Numbered from the stretch's first letter, positions 1 to 8,710 are shown. The stretch is 64,000 nucleotides of DNA from Microbacterium sp. Nx66 (GCF_904066215.1 NZ_LR880474.1:1116001-1180000); one strand, 5' to 3'. The notes: generated by a model not told the origin, from the letters alone. Made by a program: numbers and translations.

Positions 1-1158
1 AGCTTCACCGGGATCGCCGTCGCGCCCGGTGTGCTCCTCGAACTCGACGATCTCCAGGGCCTCGTCTCGGCGGACGTCGCGAGCGGACACGTCACGCTCC
101 TCGCCGGCACGCGGCTGCATCGCATCCCCGGGCTGCTCGCGCGCTACGGTCTCGCGATGGAGAACCTCGGCGACATCGACCGGCAATCCATCGCGGGCGC
201 GATCTCCACGGGCACGCACGGGACCGGCGCCGGCTTCGGCGGTCTCGCCACGCAGGTGGTGGGGGTGACCCTCATCACCGCAGACGGGGAGTTCCTCCGC
301 ATCGATGAGGCGCACAGTCCCGAGCTGCTGCCGGCGGTCGCCCTGGGGCTGGGTGCGCTCGGCATCATCGTCGAGGTGACGCTGCAGTGCGTGCCGACGT
401 TCGTGATGCATGCGATCGACGAGCCGGTGCCCCTGGACGAGGTGCTCTCCACGATCGACGAACGCATCGCCGCGGCCGACCACTTCGAGTTCTACTGGTT
501 CCCGCACACCGACGTGGCACTGACCAAGCGGCAATCGCGGCTGCCCGAGTCGACGCGGAGAAAGCCTCTGCCGATCGTGGGCCGGTGGGTGGACGAAACC
601 CTTCTCGCCAACGGCGTGTACCGCGTCGTCTGCGCGGCGGGACAGGCCGTCCCGGCGATCACGCCGCCGTTCAACCGGCTCGCCGTGCGGCTCACCGGGG
701 ACCGGGAGTACACCGACCTGTCGAACCGCGTGCTCACCCAGAGTCGGACCGTGCGGTTCCGCGAGATGGAGTACGCGCTGCCGGCCGCCGAGGTCGTGCC
801 GGCGTTCCGCGCCCTCCAGGAGCTCATCGCACAGCGCGGCTGGCGCATCGAATTCCCCGTGGAGGTGCGGTTCGCGGCGGCGGACGACCGCTGGCTCTCG
901 ACGGCGCACGACCGCGCGACCGCGTACATCGCGGTGCACCGGTACTGGCGGGCGGACCCGACCGTGTACTTCGGCGCGGTGGAGGAGATCATGCTGGCGC
1001 ACGGCGGCCGCCCGCACTGGGGCAAGCTGCACACGCTGACGCACGAGACCCTGCGTGACCGGTATCCCCGCTTCGACGACTTCGTGGCAGTGCGCGACCG
1101 CCTCGATCCGGAGCGCCGGTTCACGAACCGGTACCTGGAGCGGGTTCTGGGCAGCTGA
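1..1158 (+). CDS. FAD-linked D-arabinono-1,4-lactone oxidase family protein (5' partial)
   Basis: This is the C-terminal part of a vanillyl-alcohol-oxidase-type FAD enzyme of the aldonolactone oxidase (ALO/GulO) family, which oxidises an aldono-1,4-lactone using covalently or tightly bound FAD. The frame is open from base 1 and begins inside the FAD-binding domain (SFTGIAVAPGV), so the true start lies upstream. The internal GTG at base 31 is not a credible start. The segment with STGTHGTG and the GGLATQVVGV stretch belong to the PCMH FAD domain. The C-terminal HWGKLH and a final RDRLDPERRFTN segment are typical of the ALO domain. The physiological substrate cannot be told from sequence. It is followed by lemA after about 90 bp in the same direction. 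Confidence 0.85.
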   Translation, partial: SFTGIAVAPGVLLELDDLQGLVSADVASGHVTLLAGTRLHRIPGLLARYGLAMENLGDIDRQSIAGAISTGTHGTGAGFGGLATQVVGVTLITADGEFLRIDEAHSPELLPAVALGLGALGIIVEVTLQCVPTFVMHAIDEPVPLDEVLSTIDERIAAADHFEFYWFPHTDVALTKRQSRLPESTRRKPLPIVGRWVDETLLANGVYRVVCAAGQAVPAITPPFNRLAVRLTGDREYTDLSNRVLTQSRTVRFREMEYALPAAEVVPAFRALQELIAQRGWRIEFPVEVRFAAADDRWLSTAHDRATAYIAVHRYWRADPTVYFGAVEEIMLAHGGRPHWGKLHTLTHETLRDRYPRFDDFVAVRDRLDPERRFTNRYLERVLGS

Positions 1159-1210
1159 TGCGCGGGCCGGCGAGCTGCCGAGTCCCCAGTCCACGTGCAG
1201 GCACCGCGTC

Positions 1211-1216
1211 TAGGAT
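1211..1216 (+). promoter_or_regulatory. Putative -10 element (TAGGAT) of lemA
   Basis: TAGGAT lies 30 bp before the lemA ATG and is followed by an AG-rich ribosome binding site (GGGAAAGG), so this transcript probably has a short leader. No good -35 element is visible. Confidence 0.3.
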
Positions 1217-1246
1217 GAGAGAAACACGGGAAAGGGTGGGGCACTG

Positions 1247-1813
1247 ATGGAATGGCTCGTGCCGGTACTGATCGTCGTCGGGGTGATCCTGCTCGTCGGC
1301 GTCTATCTCTGGGCGACGTACAACTCGCTGGTGCAGCTGAACGTCCGCGTGGACGAAGCCTGGAGCGGCATCACGGTCCAGCTCAAGCGCCGTGCCGACC
1401 TCATCCCGAATCTCATCGAGACGGTCAAGGGCTATGCCTCGCACGAGAAGGCGGTGTTCGAGAACGTCACCCGCGCCCGTGCCGAGACCCTCTCCGCCGG
1501 CAGCCCCGGTGAGGCGGGGATCGCCGAAGGGCACCTGCAGCAGGCGCTGCGCAGCCTCTTCGCCGTGGCCGAGGCCTACCCGCAGCTTCAGGCGAGCCAG
1601 AACTTCCTGCAGGTGCAGCAGGCCCTCGTCGACACCGAGGACAAGATCCAGGCCGCGCGGCGCTTCTACAACGGCGGGGTGAGGGAGCTGAACACGAAGA
1701 TCAAGGTGTTCCCCAACAACCTCTTCGCCAAGGGGCTCGGCTTCACGGAGCGCGAGTTCTTCGAGGTCGCCGACAGCGGCGCCATCTCCGAGCCGCCGCG
1801 CGTGCAGTTCTGA
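1247..1813 (+). CDS. lemA: LemA family protein
   Basis: A 188-residue LemA family protein. The N-terminal transmembrane helix (about residues 4-24) is followed by a long antiparallel helical bundle facing the cytoplasm. Hallmarks are YNSLVQLNVRVDEAWSGI, then LKRRADLIPNLIETVKGYASHE, and the C-terminal YN.GVRELNTKIKVFPNN block. Length is normal for the family. The biochemical role is unknown; LemA proteins are often found with membrane-bound metalloproteases or TPM-domain proteins, but neither is next door here. The ATG follows a GGGAAAGG ribosome binding site. A strong hairpin sits just after the stop codon. Confidence 0.9.
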   Translation: MEWLVPVLIVVGVILLVGVYLWATYNSLVQLNVRVDEAWSGITVQLKRRADLIPNLIETVKGYASHEKAVFENVTRARAETLSAGSPGEAGIAEGHLQQALRSLFAVAEAYPQLQASQNFLQVQQALVDTEDKIQAARRFYNGGVRELNTKIKVFPNNLFAKGLGFTEREFFEVADSGAISEPPRVQF

Positions 1814-1815
1814 TC

Positions 1816-1843
1816 CTCGCCCTCACCACACGGTGAGGGCGAG
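1816..1843. terminator. Bidirectional hairpin between lemA and the convergent gene
   Basis: A perfect 12-bp stem (CTCGCCCTCACC with its complement) closes a four-base loop directly after the lemA stop. It also covers the last codons of the convergent minus-strand gene, so one structure could end both transcripts. No U-tract is present. Confidence 0.55.
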
Positions 1844-2722
1844 TTCGTCTGCGGTGATCTCGACGCCTCCGCGCACGCTCCATGCGGTGCTGCGATAGGT
1901 GACCGACCGCGTCGTCCCGTTCTGTCCGGTGCCGGTCACCGTCGCCTCGAGGACGCCGTCGTCGGCGGCGAACGTCGTCGGGGTGAGGGTCACCATCGGG
2001 AACCGCTCGACGCGGAAGGCGACATCGGAGACCTCTCGGAACTCCGTGCCCCAGGGGATCCGGATGCCGCAGTTCTCGGGAATCGCGCTTCCACCGGCCG
2101 TGCAGGTCTCCAGGTAGGCCTCGAGCTGCGACTGCGCGGCCTCGGTCGCCTCGGGGCGGAGCGCGGCGGTCACTGTCGCCGTGGCGTCGCCGCCGGGCAG
2201 CACGACGGCCTCGGTCGTCCCCGTCAGCAGCGTCAGGGGCGCGGCCGCCACGGGATACACGGCAGGCAGCAGCGCCGCATCCTCCGCCACCGGGAGGACG
2301 GCGTCGCCGACCTGCACGGCCGTCCCGACCGTCGTCGTGGCGCGGAGCGTGCCGAGGCCGGAGGCGTCGACGACCCAGCGCCCGTCCTCCTGATCCAGCC
2401 TCAGCCGAGCCTCGTGCTCGTCCCCGTCGAGCCGGAACGTCACGGTCGCTGACGCCTCGCCGTCGCTGTCGCGGACCCCCGTGACCTGGGCGTCCTCGAT
2501 GGTCGAGGCTGCCCCGGCGAAGGCGGCGAGGGCGCGGTCGGACACCGCGGTCCCGGTCGCCGTGACCGCCTCCGGATCGCCCGTCTCCAGAGCCCGGAGG
2601 TAGTCCCGCACGGCCTCTTCCGGGGTGGGCGAGCGGAGCGTGGAGACACCCCACCACACCCCTGCCGCCACGGCGACGACCGCGACGAGACCGGCCAGGA
2701 GCCACCGGTGACGACGGGTCAT
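1823..2722 (-). CDS. Membrane-anchored hypothetical protein (NTF2-like lumazine-binding region)
   Basis: A 299-residue protein with a basic N-terminus, one transmembrane helix (about residues 7-25) and a large extracytoplasmic part. The segment right after the membrane helix (PTPEEAVRDYLRALETGDPEAV) resembles the first helix of SnoaL/NTF2-like DUF4878-type lipoprotein domains, and a second similar beta-rich unit follows. No catalytic motif is recognised and I assign no function. The start is the ATG that overlaps the upstream YcaQ-like gene stop by four bases (ATGA), so the two are probably co-transcribed. An open frame continues further upstream inside the neighbouring gene, but it is not needed. 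Confidence 0.75.
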   Translation of the reverse strand: MTRRHRWLLAGLVAVVAVAAGVWWGVSTLRSPTPEEAVRDYLRALETGDPEAVTATGTAVSDRALAAFAGAASTIEDAQVTGVRDSDGEASATVTFRLDGDEHEARLRLDQEDGRWVVDASGLGTLRATTTVGTAVQVGDAVLPVAEDAALLPAVYPVAAAPLTLLTGTTEAVVLPGGDATATVTAALRPEATEAAQSQLEAYLETCTAGGSAIPENCGIRIPWGTEFREVSDVAFRVERFPMVTLTPTTFAADDGVLEATVTGTGQNGTTRSVTYRSTAWSVRGGVEITADELALTVW

Positions 2723-3978
2723 GCGACACCCTCGCGCACGTGGACATGACGCCGCACCACGCCCGGCGCGGTCGAGGCGAGCGCCGCGTGGACGGCTGCG
2801 GTCGCATCGCCCCACCCGGAGACCGACACCTGCTCGAGGCGCTGCCACTGCGCGGCCCGCAGGAGCTCCGCGGCGATCGCCTCGGCATCACCCGGGCGAG
2901 CCTGCGGCTCCCACCACGCCGACTGCACCTGGAGGGTCGAGGTGCCGCGGTCGGCCTTGAGGTCGACGCGCGCCACGATCCGGTCGCCGACGAGCACGGG
3001 CAGCGAGTAGTAGCCGTAGCGGCGCTTCGCAGCCGGGACGTAGATCTCGATGCGGTAGTCGAGCTCGAATGCCCGCAACGCGCGTTCCCGGAACCACACC
3101 ACCGGATCGAAGGGGGTCAGCAGGGCGGCGGTCTCGACCCGGCGTGGGAGCACGGCGTCCCGGTGCCGCCAGGCGGGGAGAGGTCTGCCACCACGCTCCC
3201 AGCCGCGGACGCTCACCGGCTGCACCTCTTCGGTGTCCACGAGGTCGGCGATCGCCGCCGTCACCGCAGCGCGGTCGCGGAGACGGTAGTAGTCCGCGAG
3301 ATCGGCCGCGGTGCCGACGCCGCTGGAGCGCGCCGCACGCCGGACGAGCTCGCGGATGGCGTCCTCCCGCGGGATCTCCCGGGACCGGATGCCGTCCGGG
3401 ATGACCTGCTCGGCGAGGGCGTACGTGCGTTCGAACCCCCGCCGCCCGCTCACGGCCACATCGCCCGTGCGCCACAGATGCTCGAGAGCGAGCTTGACCT
3501 CGTCCCAGTCCCACCAGGTGCCGCGCTCGCGCGGGGCATCGGCACGGAGGTCGACGGGGCGCAGGGGTCCGCGCGCGCGAAGCTCGTCCTGCACCCACTC
3601 CACCGTCCGGGCATTCGAGCGGAGCCAGGAGTCCTCCGCGGACCAGCGTCGCCGGAAGTCGTCCATGCGGAACCGCCACAGGGGCCAGTCCTCGACGGGG
3701 ATGAAAGTCGCCTCATGGGCGAGATACTCCACGTAATGGGTCGTGCGGGACAGGAAGAGGCGGTCGAGGAGCGCGGGATCATAGGCGCCGAGACGGGAGA
3801 ACAGCGGGAGGTAGTGCGACCGGGCGAACACGTTGACGGAGTCGATCTGCAGCACGCCGAGCCGGTCCATCACGCGGTGCAGATGGCGCCCGGAGACGGT
3901 GGCCGGACGTGCGCGGGTGAAGCCCTGGGCGGCGAGGGCGATCCGGCGTGCCTGAGCGGGACTGAGGGTGTCGGTCAC
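2719..3978 (-). CDS. Winged-helix DNA glycosylase of the YcaQ/AlkZ (HTH_42) family
   Basis: A 419-residue protein, close in length to E. coli YcaQ/AlkX. These enzymes are tandem winged-helix DNA glycosylases that excise bulky alkylated bases and unhook interstrand crosslinks. The N-terminal LGVLQIDSVNVFARSHYLP segment is the family signature; its Q-I-D is the catalytic QxD form described for the YcaQ-like branch, as opposed to QxQ in the AlkZ-like branch. Other conserved pieces are THYVEYLAHEA and WDWDEVKLALEHLWRTGDV in the middle wing, and PFDPVVWFRERALRAFELDYRIEIY near the end. The GTG start at 3978 was chosen because the upstream in-frame extension has no family similarity. It is divergent from the AI-2E permease. 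Confidence 0.85.
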   Translation of the reverse strand: MTDTLSPAQARRIALAAQGFTRARPATVSGRHLHRVMDRLGVLQIDSVNVFARSHYLPLFSRLGAYDPALLDRLFLSRTTHYVEYLAHEATFIPVEDWPLWRFRMDDFRRRWSAEDSWLRSNARTVEWVQDELRARGPLRPVDLRADAPRERGTWWDWDEVKLALEHLWRTGDVAVSGRRGFERTYALAEQVIPDGIRSREIPREDAIRELVRRAARSSGVGTAADLADYYRLRDRAAVTAAIADLVDTEEVQPVSVRGWERGGRPLPAWRHRDAVLPRRVETAALLTPFDPVVWFRERALRAFELDYRIEIYVPAAKRRYGYYSLPVLVGDRIVARVDLKADRGTSTLQVQSAWWEPQARPGDAEAIAAELLRAAQWQRLEQVSVSGWGDATAAVHAALASTAPGVVRRHVHVREGVA

Positions 3979-4051
3979 GCCGCCAGCGTATCCCCGGTAT
4001 CCGACATCGTCGCCGCGCGCAAGATGCGTCGAACGGCATACGGCATGACCG

Positions 4052-4057
4052 TAGACT
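4052..4057 (+). promoter_or_regulatory. Leaderless promoter -10 (TAGACT) of the AI-2E family gene
   Basis: TAGACT ends six bases before the ATG at 4064, so transcription would start at or next to the start codon. The site lies in the short divergent gap with the YcaQ-like gene. Confidence 0.5.
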
Positions 4058-4063
4058 GAGGCG

Positions 4064-5260
4064 ATGAGCGAGGACCAGCGACCCCGGCTGCGCGATCTGT
4101 TCCGTCCGCGCCCCGTGGTGACCGACCGGACCGTGACCACCGAAGCCGACGAAGCGGTGCCGCTGCCTCTGCGCATCACGGCGAGCTACGCCTGGCGCCT
4201 GCTGCTCATCGCAGCGGCCATCGGCGTCTTCATCTGGCTGGTGATGCTGCTCAAGCTCCTCGTCATCCCGCTCATGGTCGGGATCCTCATCACCGCCCTG
4301 CTGTGGCCGGCGTTCTCCTGGATGCTGCGCCACGGGTTCCCGCGCTGGCTCGCGATCGCCGTCTCGCTCATCGGCACCGCGGCGATCGTCACGGGACTCA
4401 TGTGGCTCGTGGTGTGGCAGGTGCGCGCCCAGCTCCCCGACGTGCAGCAGCGCACGACCGAGGCCTTGGACCAGTTCCAGGTCTGGCTGCACGAGGGCCC
4501 GCTGAGTCTGTCGGACACGCAGATCGCGGACTATCTGCAGCAGGGCCTCGACTTCATCAGCGAGCAGGCGCAGGTCCTCTGGACGGGGGCCCTCGCGATC
4601 GGGACCACCGTGGGGCACGTCGCCACGGGGGCGCTGCTGTCCCTGTTCATCCTCATCTGCCTCCTCGCGGACGGCGCCGGTATCTGGCGCTGGACGCTCC
4701 GGATCTTCCCGCGGAAGGCCCGTCCCGCTGTCGACGGTGCCGCGCGCAACGGCTGGACGACGATCGTCAACTACGCCAGGACGCAGCTGTTCGTGGCGAC
4801 GATCGACGCGATCGGCATCGGCCTCGGTGCCTTCCTGCTCCAGGTCCCGCTCGCGCTGCCCGTCGCCGTCCTGGTGTTCCTCGGCTCGTTCATCCCGATC
4901 GTCGGTGCGGTCGTGACCGGTGCGGTCGCCGTGTTCCTCGCGCTCGTCTACAACGGCCCGTGGATCGCGCTCTGGATGCTCGTGGTCGTGCTGGCCGTGC
5001 AGCAGATCGAGGGTCACATCCTGCAGCCGATCATGATGGGCTCCGCCGTCAAGGTGCACCCGCTCGCCGTCGTCCTCGTGGTCGCGGGCGGCGCGATGAT
5101 CGCGGGGATCCCCGGCGCCCTCTTCGCCGTTCCGCTGGCCGCGTTCGTGAACGTGGCGGCGGTGACCATCAGCTCGGGATCCTGGCGCACCGGCGTCGGG
5201 CCGAGCGGAGACCTGATCTGGAGCACAGTTCCGCGCGAGCGGAGACGGAGGAATCGATGA
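4064..5260 (+). CDS. AI-2E family transporter (PerM/YdiK-type permease)
   Basis: A 398-residue polytopic membrane protein of the AI-2E exporter superfamily. It shows about eight hydrophobic helices: a paired group at residues 45-95, a soluble central region (about 120-165), and a C-terminal group from about 175. The characteristic FIPIVGAVVTG turn and the QQIEGHILQPIMMGSAVKVHPLAV signature near the C-terminus identify the family. Members have been linked to autoinducer export or to sodium/proton exchange, so the substrate is unknown. The stop overlaps the ATG of threonine ammonia-lyase (ATGA), which implies translational coupling. Confidence 0.85.
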   Translation: MSEDQRPRLRDLFRPRPVVTDRTVTTEADEAVPLPLRITASYAWRLLLIAAAIGVFIWLVMLLKLLVIPLMVGILITALLWPAFSWMLRHGFPRWLAIAVSLIGTAAIVTGLMWLVVWQVRAQLPDVQQRTTEALDQFQVWLHEGPLSLSDTQIADYLQQGLDFISEQAQVLWTGALAIGTTVGHVATGALLSLFILICLLADGAGIWRWTLRIFPRKARPAVDGAARNGWTTIVNYARTQLFVATIDAIGIGLGAFLLQVPLALPVAVLVFLGSFIPIVGAVVTGAVAVFLALVYNGPWIALWMLVVVLAVQQIEGHILQPIMMGSAVKVHPLAVVLVVAGGAMIAGIPGALFAVPLAAFVNVAAVTISSGSWRTGVGPSGDLIWSTVPRERRRRNR

Positions 5261-6486
5261 GCGCAGTCCCCAGCCTGACCGAGTTCCAGGACGCGGCTCG
5301 AAGTCTGGCTGAGGTGATCTCGCACACCCCGACCCTGCCCTCGCGGGCGCTGTCCGATGCGCTCGGCGCCCCGGTGCTGCTGAAGATGGAGAACCTGCAG
5401 CGCACGGGCTCCTTCAAGATCCGCGGTGCGGCCTACCGCCTCTCCCGGCTCAGCGCGGAGGAGCGCTCCCGCGGCGTCGTGGCGGCCTCGGCCGGGAACC
5501 ACGCACAGGGCGTCGCCCTGGCCGCCCAGGCACTCGGCATCCCCGCGACGATCTTCATGCCGCTCGGGGTCCCGGTTCCGAAGCTCCTCGCCACACGCGG
5601 GTACGGCGCGGACGTGGTGCTCGAGGGGGAGACGGTCGCCACCTCGCTGCGCCTGGCCGCCGAGTTCTCGGAGCGCACCGGTGCCGTGCTCATCCATCCC
5701 TTCGATCACCGTGACATCGTCATCGGGCAGGGCACACTCGGCCTGGAACTGCTGGAGGATGCGCCCGAGATCGACACCGTCGTCCTCGGGATCGGCGGCG
5801 GCGGGCTGATCGCCGGCGTCGCCGCAGCGGTGAAGGCCAAGGCCGCGGAACTCGGTCGCACGATCCGCGTGATCGGCGTGCAGGCGGAGAACGCGGCCGC
5901 CGTCCCGCCGTCGCTGGCGGCCGGGGAGCCGGTCGACATCGTCACGCGCCCCACCATCGCGGACGGCATCCTCGTCGCGCGACCGGGCGCCGTGCCGTTC
6001 GAGATCATCAAGGAGCTCGTCGACGAGGTCGTCACGGTCTCCGACGACGACCTCGCGCGCGCGATGCTCGTGCTCCTGGAACAGGCGAAGGTCGTGGTCG
6101 AGCCGGCCGGTGCGGCAGGCGTCGCCGCCATCCTCTCCGGACGCGTGTCGGCGACCGGCACGACGATGGCGGTGCTGTCCGGCGGCAACATCGACCCGCT
6201 CCTGCTGCAGCGGGTGGTGTCGCACGGCCTCGCGGCCTCCGGGCGGTACCTGACGATCCGCATCCCGCTACCCGACCGTCCGGGTCAGCTCGCCCGCGTG
6301 TCCGAGCTCATCGCGGAGGCGGGAGCGAACGTCATCGAGGCCATGCACACCCGTCACGGCCACGGACTCCAGATCAGCGAGGTCATCCTCGAACTGAGCG
6401 TGGAGACCCGCGGGGCGGAGCACTCGGCCCACACGCTGGACACCCTCCGTCGCGCCGGGTTCGCGCCCATCGTCGTCCCGGACTGA
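5257..6486 (+). CDS. ilvA: Threonine ammonia-lyase with C-terminal ACT domain
   Basis: A PLP enzyme that deaminates L-threonine to 2-oxobutyrate, the first step toward isoleucine. It has 409 residues: a fold-type II PLP domain (about 1-330) with the Schiff-base lysine in SFKIRGA (K54) and the phosphate-binding GIGGGG loop near residue 181, then one ACT-like domain (RLPDRPGQLARVSELIAEAGANV) from about 333. One short ACT domain is typical of the CTN-type actinobacterial enzymes, whereas E. coli IlvA carries two. Threonine dehydratase and serine dehydratase activities cannot be separated fully by sequence. Start ATG overlaps the upstream gene stop; a strong terminator follows. Confidence 0.92.
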   Translation: MSAVPSLTEFQDAARSLAEVISHTPTLPSRALSDALGAPVLLKMENLQRTGSFKIRGAAYRLSRLSAEERSRGVVAASAGNHAQGVALAAQALGIPATIFMPLGVPVPKLLATRGYGADVVLEGETVATSLRLAAEFSERTGAVLIHPFDHRDIVIGQGTLGLELLEDAPEIDTVVLGIGGGGLIAGVAAAVKAKAAELGRTIRVIGVQAENAAAVPPSLAAGEPVDIVTRPTIADGILVARPGAVPFEIIKELVDEVVTVSDDDLARAMLVLLEQAKVVVEPAGAAGVAAILSGRVSATGTTMAVLSGGNIDPLLLQRVVSHGLAASGRYLTIRIPLPDRPGQLARVSELIAEAGANVIEAMHTRHGHGLQISEVILELSVETRGAEHSAHTLDTLRRAGFAPIVVPD

Positions 6487-6497
6487 GTCCGCCCGAT

Positions 6498-6540
6498 ACG
6501 ACGCACCCCCTCGACCGTCGCGGTCGAGGGGGTGCGTCGT
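6498..6540. terminator. Bidirectional terminator between ilvA and greA
   Basis: A perfect 19-bp stem closes a five-base loop (GTCGC) between the convergent ends of ilvA and greA. It lacks a U-tract, as is common in high-GC actinobacteria. Confidence 0.8.
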
Positions 6541-6552
6541 GACGAACAGGCG

Positions 6553-7044
6553 TCAGCCCGTGTAGGTCTCGACCTTCACGATCTCGACGCTGATCGAGCG
6601 GCCGTTCGGCGCCTCGTACGACGAGGACTCACCGACCTTGAGGCCGAGGATCGCCTGGCCCAGCGGGCTGGCCTCGCTGTAGACGTCGAGGTCGCTGCCG
6701 GCGGCGGCGATCTCGCGGCTGCCGAGGAGGAAGACCTCCTCGCCGCCCGCGACGACCGCGGTCACGACAGTGCCCGGCTCGACGATGCCGCGGCTGGCGG
6801 GAGCCTCGCCCACCTTCGCGGTCTTCAGCAGCGCCTCCAGGGTGCGGATGCGCGCCTCCTGCTTGCCCTGCTCGTCCTTCGCCGCGTGGTAGCCGCCGTT
6901 CTCCTTGAGGTCGCCCTCCTCGCGGGCCGCCTCGATGCGCTTGGCGATCTCGTCGCGGCCGACGGTGGAGAGGTGTTCCAGCTCGGCGACGAGCCGGTCG
7001 TAGGCTTCCTGCGTGAGGAAGGGGACCTGAGCATCGGTGGACAT
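6553..7044 (-). CDS. greA: Transcription elongation factor GreA
   Basis: A 163-residue GreA. It enters the RNA polymerase secondary channel and stimulates cleavage of backtracked RNA. The N-terminal coiled coil (about 1-75) carries the acidic tip EEGDLKENGGYHAAKDEQG, with the D and E residues needed for cleavage. The C-terminal FKBP-like domain ends with SPLGQAILGLKVGE and a YEAPNG segment. The ATG at 7044 has a clear AGAAGGAGC ribosome binding site seven bases upstream; an open extension beyond it has no family similarity. DUF4307 lies upstream on the same strand, as in mycobacteria. Confidence 0.95.
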   Translation of the reverse strand: MSTDAQVPFLTQEAYDRLVAELEHLSTVGRDEIAKRIEAAREEGDLKENGGYHAAKDEQGKQEARIRTLEALLKTAKVGEAPASRGIVEPGTVVTAVVAGGEEVFLLGSREIAAAGSDLDVYSEASPLGQAILGLKVGESSSYEAPNGRSISVEIVKVETYTG

Positions 7045-7097
7045 GACGAAGCTCCTTCTATCGGGATCCCGCCGAGATGCCGCGGGGGATATGCCAA

Positions 7098-7124
7098 GAC
7101 GCCCCGGCACGGTGCCGGGGCGTC
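7098..7124 (-). terminator. Hairpin after the DUF4307 gene
   Basis: GACGCCCCGGCAC and its complement form a 12-13 bp stem with a minimal loop. ATGCCA/TGGCAT at 7091-7096 and 7132-7137 can extend the base. It lies between the DUF4307 stop and the greA leader, so it should limit read-through into greA. Confidence 0.55.
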
Positions 7125-7141
7125 GTCTGTCTGGCATCAGT

Positions 7142-7528
7142 CTAGGCGACCCAGCAGGTGTTCACCAAACCTGTCGTGGCCTCCGCGACGGTCGGGATGC
7201 GCTCCGCACGGGTGAGCGAGTGGGCGTCTCCGGCCGGGATCTCCACGATCTTCCAGCCCACGACACCGAACTCCTCGTCGAGGGCTTCGAGCACGCAGAC
7301 GACGTCCTTGCCCTGGACGCCGGTGACCTGGAAGCGGAGGTCGACGGCATGCTCGTCCACGAGTTCGAAGCCCAGGTCGTCGGCATCGACGGAGCTCATC
7401 GACTGACTCACGGTGGACCAGGCGAGGGCGGCGAGGAGGAGCAGGGCGACGGCCCCGGCGAGGAACCACGGCCACCGACGGCGGCGGGTGCGGCCGTAGC
7501 GTTCGTCGAGCTGGAGGGCGGTCGTCAC
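7142..7528 (-). CDS. DUF4307 domain-containing membrane protein
   Basis: A 128-residue protein with a basic cytoplasmic N-terminus (RYGRTRRRRWPW), one transmembrane helix (about residues 19-40) and a small extracytoplasmic beta-rich domain carrying the conserved CVLEALDEEFGVVGWK and the final NTCWVA. The pair of cysteines (in VVCVLEA and NTCWV) could form a disulfide outside the membrane. Function is unknown. The family is actinobacterial and typically sits next to greA and the mycothiol conjugate amidase gene mca. Here greA is present but mca is not. Start is GTG. Confidence 0.85.
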   Translation of the reverse strand: MTTALQLDERYGRTRRRRWPWFLAGAVALLLLAALAWSTVSQSMSSVDADDLGFELVDEHAVDLRFQVTGVQGKDVVCVLEALDEEFGVVGWKIVEIPAGDAHSLTRAERIPTVAEATTGLVNTCWVA

Positions 7529-7596
7529 AGGTGGGGTCTTCCGGTCGTTAGGCTGGTGTTACCAGGTTATGCGACCTGCGTACGAAAGGCCGATTC

Positions 7597-7884
7597 ATGC
7601 GCTTCCTCTCCGAGACTCCGATGCCGACACCGTCGATGACGGTGGCTCCGGAGTCGGTCACGCCGGGCTTCGCCGGCTTCGCGGTGATCGTCTTCGTGCT
7701 CATCGCCGTGATCCTGCTGATCTGGGACATGAACCGCCGGATCCGCCGGGTGCGGTACCGCGAAGAGGTCCGCGAGGAGCTCGACGCGGAAGAAGCCGCC
7801 CGCGCCGCCGAGAACGCCGCGGACGACGGTCGCACCGCACCGGAAGCTCCGGCCGCGTCCGATGAGGAGCCGCGCGAGCGCTGA
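7597..7884 (+). CDS. Small single-pass membrane protein
   Basis: A 95-residue protein with a transmembrane helix at about residues 25-44 (FAGFAVIVFVLIAVILLIWDM), then a basic RRIRRVRYREEVREEL stop-transfer segment and an acidic, alanine-rich charged tail. It matches in position and orientation the small protein Rv1083 found downstream of mca in M. tuberculosis. No enzymatic motif is present and its role is unknown. It is divergent from DUF4307 and convergent with the hemolysin III gene. Confidence 0.75.
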   Translation: MRFLSETPMPTPSMTVAPESVTPGFAGFAVIVFVLIAVILLIWDMNRRIRRVRYREEVREELDAEEAARAAENAADDGRTAPEAPAASDEEPRER

Positions 7885-7891
7885 CCCCGGC

Positions 7892-8623
7892 TCAGGGCGC
7901 GCCGAGCGACGGCGACAGCGGGTGCAGGGCGATCAGCAGGCACGCCGTCCAGTGGCACAGGAACGCCAGAACAGTGCACACGTGGAAGATCTCGTGGAAG
8001 CCGAAGTGTCCGGGCCAGGGGTTCGGCTTCTTCAGCGCGTAGACGATGGCGCCGCCCGTGTAGAGCAGACCGCCGACGATCACGAGGACCATCATGGCGA
8101 CGTTGGCGTCGAGCAGGTCGACGATGTACATCACCGCGGCCCAGCCGAGCAGTAGGTACAGCGCGACGTAGAGCCAGCGCGGCGCGTGGATCCAGAACAC
8201 CCGGAAGAGGATGCCGAGCAGGGCTCCGCTCCAGACCAGCGTCAGCAGCAGGACGCCCTTCGCCGGCGGCAGCGCCAGGGTCGCGAGCGGCGTGTACGTG
8301 CCGGCGATGAGCAGCAGGATGTTCGCATGGTCGATCCGCTTGAGGATGCCCTTGACCCGCGGCCGCCAGTTGAAGCGGTGGTACACGGCCGAGTTCCCGA
8401 ACAGCAGCAGCGAGGTGGCCATGAAGACCACCGCGGCCCACTTCGCCGCGGCGCCCTGCGACACGACGACGAGGATGATGCCGGCGACGAGCGCGACGGG
8501 GAACGTGCCGGCGTGGATCCAGCCGCGCCAGGTCGGTTTGATCTCGGTCGCCGCATCGGCGGCCGCGGCTTCGAGCAGCGGCAGCTGTGGGACGTCGGCG
8601 CCGGTCTGGTCGGAAGTGCTCAC
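7892..8623 (-). CDS. Hemolysin III family (PAQR/TrhA-type) membrane protein
   Basis: A 243-residue protein with seven predicted transmembrane helices of the PAQR/hemolysin III family. Family residues visible are S-A-V-Y-H-R in the second helix region (GNSAVYHRFNW), the D of RIDHANILLLIAGTYTP, and the C-terminal FHEIFHVCTVLAFLCHW, which supplies the two metal-binding histidines. The family includes receptors and putative hydrolases; E. coli YqfA/TrhA affects membrane energetics and fluidity. Haemolytic activity should not be assumed. Start is GTG at 8623. It diverges from the prenyltransferase gene, as Rv1085c does from Rv1086. Confidence 0.88.
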   Translation of the reverse strand: MSTSDQTGADVPQLPLLEAAAADAATEIKPTWRGWIHAGTFPVALVAGIILVVVSQGAAAKWAAVVFMATSLLLFGNSAVYHRFNWRPRVKGILKRIDHANILLLIAGTYTPLATLALPPAKGVLLLTLVWSGALLGILFRVFWIHAPRWLYVALYLLLGWAAVMYIVDLLDANVAMMVLVIVGGLLYTGGAIVYALKKPNPWPGHFGFHEIFHVCTVLAFLCHWTACLLIALHPLSPSLGAP

Positions 8624-8704
8624 GTGCTCACTCTAAGCGGCTGCGCATGCCCCGCCCCGTACATGTCCCCAGGTTCTGCACCGGCGCGGAAGACCGGGGC
8701 AGGG

Positions 8705-8710
8705 TAGCGT
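8705..8710 (+). promoter_or_regulatory. Leaderless promoter -10 (TAGCGT) of the cis-prenyltransferase gene
   Basis: TAGCGT is followed by exactly six bases and then GTG at 8717. This spacing favours the GTG over the adjacent ATG at 8720 as the start codon. Confidence 0.45.

Noticed and set aside
7892..8623. Haemolysin as a virulence factor
   Set aside because: The PAQR/hemolysin III family is widespread in harmless bacteria; the name does not imply haemolysis.
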